Origin: Pseudomonadota bacterium
Lineage (GTDB): Bacteria > Pseudomonadota > Alphaproteobacteria > Rhizobiales > Devosiaceae
Direction: 5' to 3'
DNA length: 11,868 nucleotides
Assembly (NCBI GenBank): GCA_023427545.1
Contig: JAEZBF010000357.1
Span: 1 to 11,868, forward strand
Shown here: in pieces, positions 6,171 through 11,868 of the stretch
Numbering within the stretch: position 1 is the stretch's first letter
Layout: every line of letters starts with the position of its first letter
Notes under the pieces: generated by a model
What the model was told of the DNA's origin: nothing
The model's database searches: none
What the model saw: only the letters and a program-made list of their open reading frames with translations
Translations under genes and position numbers: made by a program

Positions 6171-7520
6171 ATGAAGATCGCGGTTTTGCGAGAGCGGGTC
6201 GACGGCGAAACGCGGGTCGCCGCGACGCCGGAGACGGTCGGCAAGCTGATCGGGCTGGGTGCAGCCGTTGCGATCGAGACCGGCGCTGGAACTGCGGCCC
6301 GCATCACGGATGACGCGTTCAGAACCGCAGGCGCCAATGTGGTCTCGGATGCAGGCGCGGCACTAGCCGGGGCCGACATCGTGCTCACAGTGCGGCGCCC
6401 CTCGGCCGTAGGGCTCTCCGGCGTTGCGCCAGGCGCGCTGGTGATCGGGATGATCGATCCCTACGGGAACGAAGCCGACGTGGCGGCGCTGGCCGGGGCA
6501 GGGCTGACCACGGTCTCGATGGAGTTCATGCCGCGCATTACACGCGCGCAGGTGATGGACGTGCTTTCGAGCCAGGCAAACCTCGCCGGCTATCAAGCGG
6601 TGATCGAGGCCGCTGCTGCGTTCGACCGCGCCTTCCCTATGATGATGACCGCGGCGGGCACCGTGCGCCCTGCCAAGGTGTTCGTCATGGGCGCCGGCGT
6701 TGCCGGGTTGCAGGCAATCGCGACTGCGCGGCGCCTCGGTGCAGTGGTTTCGGCGAACGACGTGCGACCGGCTGCCAAGGAGCAGGTCGAGAGCCTGGGC
6801 GGCAAGTTCATCGCCGTTGAGGACGAGGAGTTCAAGCAGGCCGAGACGGCGGGCGGCTATGCCAAGGAGATGTCGGCGGAATACAAGGAGAAGCAGGCGG
6901 CGCTCACCGCTTCGCACATCTCCAAGCAGGACGTGGTAATCACCACAGCGCTGATCCCTGGCCGGCCCGCGCCGCGGCTGATCTCGCGTGCAATGGTCGA
7001 ATCGATGGCGCCCGGATCGGTCATCGTCGATCTCGCGGCGGAGCGGGGCGGGAATGTCGAACTCACGCAGCCGGGTGGGGTGGTCGAGCACAACGGCGTC
7101 ACCATCATCGGCTACCGCAATGTTCCGGGCCGGCTGGCGACCAGCGCAAGCCAGCTTTACGCCCGCAACCTCCTCGCGTTCCTCGAGACGCTGATCGACA
7201 AGAAGGAGAAGGCTCTTGCGATCAACTGGGACGACGAGTTGGTCAAGGCGACGGTGCTGACCCGCGGCGGCGCGGTCGTGCATCCGCACTTCGCCGGCAA
7301 AATCGCGGGCGAGGTCAAGCCAAAGGCGGCGGAGAAGGCAGCGGTGACGACCGCTGCGGACGTGGCGATCCCGGCCATGGCGCAGACCCCCAAGCCGGCC
7401 GAGCCTGAGGCGGCGCCGGCTGTTGCCGGGCGGAAGCCGCGGGCGCCGCGCAAGACGTCGACCACGCCGAGAAAGCCCGCTGCACCGCGCAAGTCCGCCG
7501 CACCGAAGGAGCCCGAGTGA
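6171..7520 (+). CDS. pntAA: NAD(P) transhydrogenase subunit alpha part 1 (NAD-binding domain I)
   Basis: A 449-residue cytoplasmic NAD(H)-binding component of the proton-translocating transhydrogenase, which passes hydride from NADH to NADP+ using the proton gradient. The N-terminal part (MKIAVLRERVDGETRVAATP) is the alanine dehydrogenase/PNT domain. The RQD loop residues Arg122, Gln127 and Asp130 sit in RITRAQVMD, followed by LSSQANLAGYQAV. The NAD Rossmann motif is GAGVAG at 174-179, followed by SANDVRPAAKEQVESLGG. ATG at 6171 has AGGAGA five bases upstream. The core ends near residue 383; residues 384-449 are an Ala/Pro/Lys-rich tail with APRK-type repeats and no membrane segment. The membrane domain II is encoded separately by pntAB, whose ATG overlaps this stop codon by one base (TGATG), pointing to coupled translation. 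Confidence 0.97.
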   Translation: MKIAVLRERVDGETRVAATPETVGKLIGLGAAVAIETGAGTAARITDDAFRTAGANVVSDAGAALAGADIVLTVRRPSAVGLSGVAPGALVIGMIDPYGNEADVAALAGAGLTTVSMEFMPRITRAQVMDVLSSQANLAGYQAVIEAAAAFDRAFPMMMTAAGTVRPAKVFVMGAGVAGLQAIATARRLGAVVSANDVRPAAKEQVESLGGKFIAVEDEEFKQAETAGGYAKEMSAEYKEKQAALTASHISKQDVVITTALIPGRPAPRLISRAMVESMAPGSVIVDLAAERGGNVELTQPGGVVEHNGVTIIGYRNVPGRLATSASQLYARNLLAFLETLIDKKEKALAINWDDELVKATVLTRGGAVVHPHFAGKIAGEVKPKAAEKAAVTTAADVAIPAMAQTPKPAEPEAAPAVAGRKPRAPRKTSTTPRKPAAPRKSAAPKEPE

Positions 7521-7846
7521 TGGAAGCGATCGACCCGTTCACCTTCCGGCTTGCGATTTTCGTGCTCGCGATCTTCGTAGGCTATTTCGTCGTCTGGTCG
7601 GTGACCCCGGCGCTGCACACCCCGCTGATGAGCGTTACCAACGCGATCTCGTCCGTGATCGTTGTGGGCGCGCTGCTCGCGGTGGGCGTGCACCTCGTTG
7701 AGGGCGCCAACTGGGTCAGCAAGGTGTTCGGCTTCTTTGCCCTGATCCTTGCCAGCGTGAACATCTTCGGCGGCTTCCTCGTGACCCAGCGCATGCTGGC
7801 GATGTACAAGCGCAAGGAGCCCGCGCGGCCCGCGGGAGGCCGCTGA
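7520..7846 (+). CDS. pntAB: NAD(P) transhydrogenase subunit alpha part 2 (membrane domain)
   Basis: A 108-residue inner-membrane protein with three or four hydrophobic segments (about 10-30, 40-60, 67-90). It carries the alpha2 hallmarks FVGYFVVWSVTPALHTPLMSV, NAISSVIVVGA and FGFFALILASVNIFGGFLVT. It supplies part of domain II, the proton channel, which it builds together with PntB. In E. coli this part is fused to the NAD-binding part in one PntA chain; here it is split, as in Rhodospirillum rubrum. I chose ATG at 7520, which shares a base with the pntAA stop; a GTG three bases earlier is also possible. It is followed after two bases by a 39-codon ORF. Confidence 0.96.
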   Translation: MEAIDPFTFRLAIFVLAIFVGYFVVWSVTPALHTPLMSVTNAISSVIVVGALLAVGVHLVEGANWVSKVFGFFALILASVNIFGGFLVTQRMLAMYKRKEPARPAGGR

Positions 7847-7848
7847 CC

Positions 7849-7968
7849 ATGGCCACGCTGCGCATGCTCGCTGCCGCCGCGGCGCAGGCTGCGACCATGT
7901 GCGCCACCTACTTCGAACCAGCCGACGTCGACTTCCAGCCCGGCACGATGGAGCCCATCCCGCAATGA
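7849..7968 (+). CDS. Unrecognised 39-aa ORF between pntAB and pntB
   Basis: I do not recognise this product. It begins MATLRMLAAAAAQAAT, an alanine-rich, probably helical stretch, and continues CATYFEPADVDFQPG to an acidic, Pro-containing end TMEPIPQ. It has one cysteine and no convincing membrane helix. GGGAGG lies 9 bases before the ATG, the ORF starts 2 bases after the pntAB stop, and its TGA overlaps the pntB ATG (ATGA at 7965-7968), so its layout is that of a translated and coupled gene. Without it, pntAB and pntB would be separated by 118 bases, unusual for subunits of one complex. It could be a small accessory subunit, or only a device that delivers ribosomes to pntB. Conservation is unknown. 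Confidence 0.55.
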   Translation: MATLRMLAAAAAQAATMCATYFEPADVDFQPGTMEPIPQ

Positions 7969-9395
7969 GCATCGACGTCAATCTCGCGGCAGTACTCTAC
8001 CTCGTCGCCGGCGTGCTCTTCATCCTCGCGTTGCGCGGCCTGTCGAGCCCCGCATCTGCGCGGCAGGGCAACCTCTTCGGGATGGTCGGCATGGCCATCG
8101 CCATCGTGACCACGCTGATGGCGGCCGGTGTTTCGGACTGGATCAGCTGGGTGCTGATCATCCTCGGCCTGGGCATCGGAGGTGCCGTTGGCGCCTACAT
8201 GGCACGGACGGTCAAGATGACCGACATGCCGCAGCTGGTTGCGGCCTTCCACTCCCTCGTCGGCCTCGCGGCGGTATTCGTTGCGGCTGGAGCGCTATAT
8301 GCACCCACGGCGTTCGGCATCGCCGAGATCGATCATGCAACCGGCGCGGTCCTCGGCATCCACACTCAGGCGCTGATCGAAATGTCGATCGGTGTCGCGA
8401 TCGGCGCCTTCACTTTCACGGGTTCGGTGATCGCGTTCCTCAAGCTCGACGGGCGGATGTCGGGCAAGCCGATCCTCCTGCCCAACCGGCACCTCATCCA
8501 CATCGGGCTCGGTGTACTGCTAGTCGTCCTGATCTGGGCCTTCACCGTCACCGCCAATCCGTGGCTGTTCTGGCTGATAACGCTTGTCGCACTGGCGCTG
8601 GGCGGGCTGATGATCATTCCGATCGGCGGCGCGGACATGCCGGTTGTCGTGTCGATGCTCAACTCGTACTCGGGTTGGGCGGCGGCGGGAATCGGCTTCA
8701 CGCTCGGCAATACGGCACTGATCATCACCGGCGCGCTGGTGGGCTCTTCAGGCGCGATCCTGAGCAACATCATGTGCCGCGCCATGAACCGCAGCTTCAT
8801 CTCGGTAATCCTGGGTGGGTTTGGTGGCGACGAGGGTGCAGCGACCAGCGGCGAGGAGGAGCAGCGGCCGGTCAAGCAGGGCTCGGCGGACGATGCGGCC
8901 TATATGATGCAGAATGCGACCAAGGTGATCATCGTGCCGGGCTATGGCATGGCGGTGGCGCAGGCCCAGCACGCCTTGCGAGAGATGGCCGACCTGCTCA
9001 AGGCCGGGGGGGTGACGGTAAAGTACGCAATCCTCCCGGTCGCGGGCCGCATGCCGGGCCACATGAACGTGCTGCTCGCGGAAGCGAACGTGCCCTACGA
9101 CGAGGTTTTCGAGCTCGAGGACATCAACTCGGAGTTCGCGCAAACCGATGTGGCTTTCGTCATCGGCGCCAACGACGTCACGAACCCGGCCGCCAAGACC
9201 GACAAGTCTTCGCCGATCTACGGTATGCCGGTGCTGAACGTTGAAGACGCGGGCACCGTGCTCTTCATCAAGCGCGGCATGGCGGCGGGGTACGCCGGGG
9301 TGCAGAACGAACTGTTCTTCCGCGACAACACCATGATGCTGTTTGGCGACGCCAAGAAGATGACCGAGGACATCGTCAAGGCGCTGGGGCACTAA
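7965..9395 (+). CDS. pntB: NAD(P) transhydrogenase subunit beta
   Basis: A 476-residue inner-membrane subunit, close to the usual size (about 464). Residues 1-280 contain around nine membrane helices of domain II (start NLAAVLYLVAGVLFILALRGL, with the charged and Gly-rich segments typical of the proton path). From about 300 comes the NADP(H)-binding domain III: GYGMAVAQAQ at 326-335, the GRMPGHMNVLLAEA segment, GANDVTNPAA from 401 with Asp404, and RGMAAGYAGVQNELF near the end. All hallmarks are present. The ATG at 7965 overlaps the stop of the 39-codon ORF; upstream in-frame extension to 7899 is not supported because it would not match the family N-terminus. The gene ends six bases from the slyX stop on the other strand. 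Confidence 0.97.
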   Translation: MSIDVNLAAVLYLVAGVLFILALRGLSSPASARQGNLFGMVGMAIAIVTTLMAAGVSDWISWVLIILGLGIGGAVGAYMARTVKMTDMPQLVAAFHSLVGLAAVFVAAGALYAPTAFGIAEIDHATGAVLGIHTQALIEMSIGVAIGAFTFTGSVIAFLKLDGRMSGKPILLPNRHLIHIGLGVLLVVLIWAFTVTANPWLFWLITLVALALGGLMIIPIGGADMPVVVSMLNSYSGWAAAGIGFTLGNTALIITGALVGSSGAILSNIMCRAMNRSFISVILGGFGGDEGAATSGEEEQRPVKQGSADDAAYMMQNATKVIIVPGYGMAVAQAQHALREMADLLKAGGVTVKYAILPVAGRMPGHMNVLLAEANVPYDEVFELEDINSEFAQTDVAFVIGANDVTNPAAKTDKSSPIYGMPVLNVEDAGTVLFIKRGMAAGYAGVQNELFFRDNTMMLFGDAKKMTEDIVKALGH

Positions 9396-9401
9396 CCCGG
9401 C

Positions 9402-9608
9402 TCAATAGTGCGGAGGCGGCGTTTCGGTCGCCGGATCGGCAATGAAGCTTCCCGAGAGCACCTGCTGTTCGAGCAGCTCGATCTTGTGGCGCAACTGCTC
9501 GATGAGGGTCCATTGCTCGGTGACTGCCGCGTTCAGATCCTCGATCGTCTGATCCTGGTAGGCGATGCGGGTCTCAAGCGCCTCGATGCGCTCGCTGTCT
9601 GTGGCCAT
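9402..9608 (-). CDS. slyX: SlyX family protein
   Basis: A 68-residue cytoplasmic protein. It is mainly one long coiled coil: ERIEALETRIAYQDQTIEDL, then LNAAVTEQWTLIEQLRHKI and ELLEQQVL, followed by a short tail ending in TPPPHY, which is the conserved C-terminal signature of SlyX. The biochemical role of the family is unknown. GGAG lies about 9 bases before the ATG at 9608. A longer upstream reading on the same frame is not supported. It is convergent with pntB with 6 bases between stop codons, so the two transcripts must end within or past each other; no terminator was seen. Confidence 0.93.
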   Translation of the reverse strand: MATDSERIEALETRIAYQDQTIEDLNAAVTEQWTLIEQLRHKIELLEQQVLSGSFIADPATETPPPHY

Positions 9609-9684
9609 TCGCTGTCTCCAGTGTTGGGGCGTCGTGCGGGCGGTGAGCACCCGGAGACGTGCTCCCCTAAAGGTGTTCTGCCGC

Positions 9685-9714
9685 TCATAAAGGGGCAGCG
9701 CTGGCCCTCCGCAA
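9685..9714 (-). promoter_or_regulatory. Weak candidate promoter for slyX
   Basis: On the minus strand TTGCGG (9714-9709) and TTATGA (9690-9685) are separated by 18 bases and lie about 77 bases before the slyX start. Spacing is slightly long and the match is partial. The rest of the 197-base gap (9609-9805) shows only a short inverted repeat, GCCGT/ACGGC at 9722-9739, and no promoter I trust for the rightward gene. Confidence 0.28.
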
Positions 9715-9805
9715 GGGGTTAGCCGTATGAGCCGACGGCATGTGTTACCCACATTCGTGATATTCGCCAGCGGAACCGCGACGTGGGGGGCGGCATTGAC
9801 CGCCC

Positions 9806-10363
9806 ATGTCGCTGATCGGACATATTGAAACAGCCGAGCCAATCGCGCTCGATCCCAACCGCAACGACGCGGCGGGACTGGCGCTGAGCGTCTTCTTGCC
9901 GGTCTTGGGGCTAGTGTGTGTCCAGGCGATCGGCGGTGCTGCCGGTGTTTACGCCGGCGGTTACCCGACCCTCCCGTTCGCCCTGCCGACGTCGGTCGCG
10001 AACCTACTGCCCATCCTGATGTTCCCGCTCTGGGGTATCGCCCGCTGGGCCGCCTTTCAGAACGGGGCGCGCGGCCGTGCTGCGTCTTGGTGGGTGGTCG
10101 GGTTGATGGGCGTGATGCTGGCATACCCCTACGTCACGCTTGGGCTCGATGGTTTCCTGACCAATTGGCTCGATCTGGGTGTTCTTATCCTGGCAGTTGC
10201 GGCGACTGTGCGGGTTGCGACCGTGTCGCGCTCGGGGCTGCTCTGCATGATGCCTCCGCTGCTGATCCTCGGTGCGGCGGCCATTCCGGGCTACGTTGTC
10301 GTTACCGGCGGCTGGTCGCCGGGGCTTGCGATCACGGTCGGGCTCGTGCACCCGGAACGCTGA
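9806..10363 (+). CDS. Five-helix membrane protein, TspO/MBR-like
   Basis: A 185-residue integral membrane protein with about five hydrophobic segments (about 25-50, 63-84, 92-112, 116-135, 143-170) and six tryptophans. The spacing of segments, the ILMFPLWGIARWAAF stretch (compare FxPVWxxLYxxMG in TspO) and the pattern of helices 3-5 resemble TspO/MBR proteins, which bind porphyrins and sterol-like ligands and act in stress or pigment control. The match is by pattern only; the classical KPxWxPPxW stretch is not clear, so it may be an independent family. The start is uncertain: ATG at 9806 has a GGGGGG run only at 15 bases. It has its own position between slyX (divergent) and the thiol oxidoreductase gene 80 bases downstream. 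Confidence 0.6.
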   Translation: MSLIGHIETAEPIALDPNRNDAAGLALSVFLPVLGLVCVQAIGGAAGVYAGGYPTLPFALPTSVANLLPILMFPLWGIARWAAFQNGARGRAASWWVVGLMGVMLAYPYVTLGLDGFLTNWLDLGVLILAVAATVRVATVSRSGLLCMMPPLLILGAAAIPGYVVVTGGWSPGLAITVGLVHPER

Positions 10364-10374
10364 GCGCGCATAAG

Positions 10375-10388
10375 GCACATGCCTGTGC
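10375..10388 (+). other. Short hairpin after the membrane protein gene
   Basis: GCACA (10375-10379) and TGTGC (10384-10388) form a 5-base stem with a 4-base loop, followed by GTTCTTG. It lies 12 bases past the stop codon of the TspO-like gene. It might be a weak terminator, but the stem is short and the T-tract poor. Confidence 0.25.
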
Positions 10389-10443
10389 GTTCTTGCACCT
10401 TGGGGCTGTCCAGAACATCTCCAGCGCAACCGGAGAGCCATGA

Positions 10444-11094
10444 ATGCCCGCACGCCTGAAGATTGATCTTTTCGCCGACGTCGTCTGCCCCTGGTGCCTG
10501 GTCGGCGCCACCCGGCTGGACAGGGCGGTGGCCGAGCTTCCGCCAGACGTCGAAGTCGATATCGAGAACCATCCCTTCTATCTCGATCCCAACACGCCGC
10601 CCGAGGGCTACGACGTCGAGGAGATGCTGCGCAGCCGCTACAACCGTGACCCTCGGCCGATGCAGGAGCGGGTCGAGGCCGAGGCGGCAAAGGCGGGCGT
10701 GGCGCTCGACTTGCGCCAGCAGCCGCGCTCCTATCCGACTAAGAAGGCGCACACCCTGACGCGGCTCGCGCGGGCAAAGGGGGGGCAGCATGAGCTGGCC
10801 AATGCGATTGCGGAGGCATACTTCATTGAACACAGGCAGATAAACGACGACGCCGTGCTGGCTGACGTTGCCCGGCGCTTTGGCTGGACGGAGGACGAGG
10901 CGCTGGCCGCCATCCGCGACCCCGAGGAACTGGCGATCACCGAGCAGATGGCGCGTTCGGTGGCGGCGAGCGGAATCACCGGCGTGCCGTTCTTCATCTT
11001 CGGCCAGCGCTTTGCGCTGTCGGGGGCACAGCCGCAGGAAGTGTTCGAGCGCGCGCTGAAGGCAGCCTTAGAGAGCGAGCCACAGCCCGCCTAG
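10444..11094 (+). CDS. DsbA family oxidoreductase (FrnE-like)
   Basis: A 216-residue thioredoxin-fold protein. Active-site motif CPWC at residues 15-18, within the opening LKIDLFADVVCPWCLVGATR that is typical of FrnE/2-hydroxychromene-2-carboxylate isomerase-like members. A helical insert covers about 55-165, and the second thioredoxin half has GITGVPFFIFGQRFALSGAQ with the cis-proline Pro182. Both cysteines are present, so it is likely redox active rather than an isomerase. There is no signal peptide, so it should act in the cytoplasm, unlike E. coli DsbA (CPHC). GGAGAG lies a few bases before the chosen ATG at 10444; an ATG at 10440 in another frame stops after eight codons. It may help oxidative-stress defence, as reported for Deinococcus FrnE; the substrate is unknown. 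Confidence 0.93.
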   Translation: MPARLKIDLFADVVCPWCLVGATRLDRAVAELPPDVEVDIENHPFYLDPNTPPEGYDVEEMLRSRYNRDPRPMQERVEAEAAKAGVALDLRQQPRSYPTKKAHTLTRLARAKGGQHELANAIAEAYFIEHRQINDDAVLADVARRFGWTEDEALAAIRDPEELAITEQMARSVAASGITGVPFFIFGQRFALSGAQPQEVFERALKAALESEPQPA

Positions 11095-11145
11095 GCCGTG
11101 GGGCCGGTCCGTGAGAGAATGGCGAATCTCACCTCCGGGCCTGCC

Positions 11146-11868
11146 ATGAAACTCCTCCGCCGCATCCTCCTCGGCCTCGTCGTCTTCGTCGTCGTCGCAT
11201 ATCTCGGCGCGCTAGGGTTCATGTACTTCTTCCAGCGCGACCTGCAGTACGACCGCGGCGGACGGATGTTCGAGCTGAGCGAGACGACGCTCACGAACGC
11301 GGAGCTGGTCAGCATCCCGAGCAGCGACGGCTCGACCGTTGCCGGCTGGTACGCGCCGCCCGCGGCCGGCAAGCCGGTGATCCTCTATTTCCGTGGCAAT
11401 TCGCAGAGCTTTTCGCGGGAGCACGCGCGCTACGAGCAGTTTGCGGTAGATGGATACGGCTTCCTCGCCTTCGATTACCGCGGCTTTCCAGGTTCGCCAG
11501 GCGAGCTGACGCAGGAACACGTGCTGGCCGACTCGCTCGCCGCGTTCGACTGGCTCAAGCAGAAGGGCTTCCCCATCCTGCTGTGGGGCCGCTCGCTCGG
11601 CTCCGGGCCGGCGACCTATGTCGCAAGCCAGCGCGAGGCGGACGCACTGTTCCTCGAGACGCCGTTCATTTCCGCAGTGTCCGTTGCGGCCGACCGGTAC
11701 GGGTTCCTGCCGGTTGGCTTACTGATGCTGGACCAGTACCCCGTCGATACCTGGATCAAGGACGTGCAGGAGCCGGTGTTCGTCGCGCACGGCACCAACG
11801 ATCGTACGATCGACGTGCACCACGGACGGGCGGTCTACGAGATGGCGCCCAATCGCAAGGGGCTGTGG
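11146..11868 (+). CDS. Membrane-anchored alpha/beta hydrolase (BEM46/ABHD13-like), C-terminus missing
   Basis: The gene runs off the right edge; 241 residues are visible. An N-terminal anchor (MKLLRRILLGLVVFVVVAYL, to about 28) is followed by FFQRDLQY and a typical alpha/beta hydrolase core: ILYFRGNSQ (oxyanion region), FLAFDYRGFPGSPG, the nucleophile elbow GRSLG at 148-152 with Ser150, and HGTNDRTID with Asp219. The catalytic His is beyond the window. This layout matches BEM46/ABHD13 (YfhR-like) serine hydrolases of unknown substrate. Start is either ATG 11146 (fits the MKLLRR anchor, weak ribosome site) or the in-frame ATG 11119, nine codons earlier, after GTGAGAGA. It follows the FrnE-like gene after 51 bases on the same strand and may share its transcript. 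Confidence 0.9.
   Translation, partial: MKLLRRILLGLVVFVVVAYLGALGFMYFFQRDLQYDRGGRMFELSETTLTNAELVSIPSSDGSTVAGWYAPPAAGKPVILYFRGNSQSFSREHARYEQFAVDGYGFLAFDYRGFPGSPGELTQEHVLADSLAAFDWLKQKGFPILLWGRSLGSGPATYVASQREADALFLETPFISAVSVAADRYGFLPVGLLMLDQYPVDTWIKDVQEPVFVAHGTNDRTIDVHHGRAVYEMAPNRKGLW

Noticed and set aside
6363..7289. 308-codon minus-strand ORF opposite pntAA
   Set aside because: Arg/His/Asp-rich antisense shadow of a complete pntAA with intact motifs.
10440..10466. Eight-codon ORF starting at the ATG four bases before the FrnE-like start
   Set aside because: It shares the same ribosome binding site region and is likely chance; the 10444 start gives the family N-terminus.

Overview
The window looks like a core chromosomal segment of a GC-rich alphaproteobacterium. 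The best guess is Hyphomicrobiales (Devosia-like). Reasons are the split three-gene proton-translocating transhydrogenase, the very short aa3-type cytochrome c oxidase subunit IV, an M3 oligoendopeptidase F, SlyX, a TacA-like sigma-54 response regulator, and a canonical CtrA-type box. The order (and the genus) is inference from protein style, not a search. No mobile elements, CRISPR arrays, rRNA or tRNA genes were seen.

Left part (1-3902, all on the minus strand): an orphan sigma-54 activator with a receiver domain (2418-3902), then a secreted YcbB/LdtD-type L,D-transpeptidase (560-2239), then the start of a DUF882/YcbK (MepK-type) murein endopeptidase that runs off the left edge. The last two form a logical pair: one makes 3-3 peptidoglycan cross-links and the other cuts them, as in the adjacent E. 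coli ldtD-mepK. Palindromes and hairpins occupy both gaps in this series.

Divergent centre (3903-4111): a 209-base gap holds a perfect TTAA-N7-TTAAC box (CtrA type), oriented toward the response regulator, and a plausible sigma-70-like promoter facing pepF.

Middle part (4112-9395, plus strand): pepF, a 51-residue cytochrome oxidase subunit IV, pntAA, pntAB, a 39-codon unrecognised ORF and pntB, closely packed and with overlapping starts and stops in the pnt genes. The transhydrogenase uses the proton gradient to make NADPH from NADH. The oxidase subunit upstream gives the cluster a respiratory and redox theme.

Right part (9402-11868): slyX is convergent with pntB and ends 6 bases from it. 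Then come, on the plus strand, a small multi-pass membrane protein resembling TspO/MBR, a cytoplasmic DsbA-family (FrnE-like) thiol oxidoreductase, and a membrane-anchored alpha/beta hydrolase cut off by the right edge.

Most of the window is ordinary. The parts most worth a second look are the tiny ORF inside pntAB-pntB, the CtrA box before the sigma-54 regulator next to cell-wall genes, the two perfect palindromes before the L,D-transpeptidase, and the divergent TspO-like protein.
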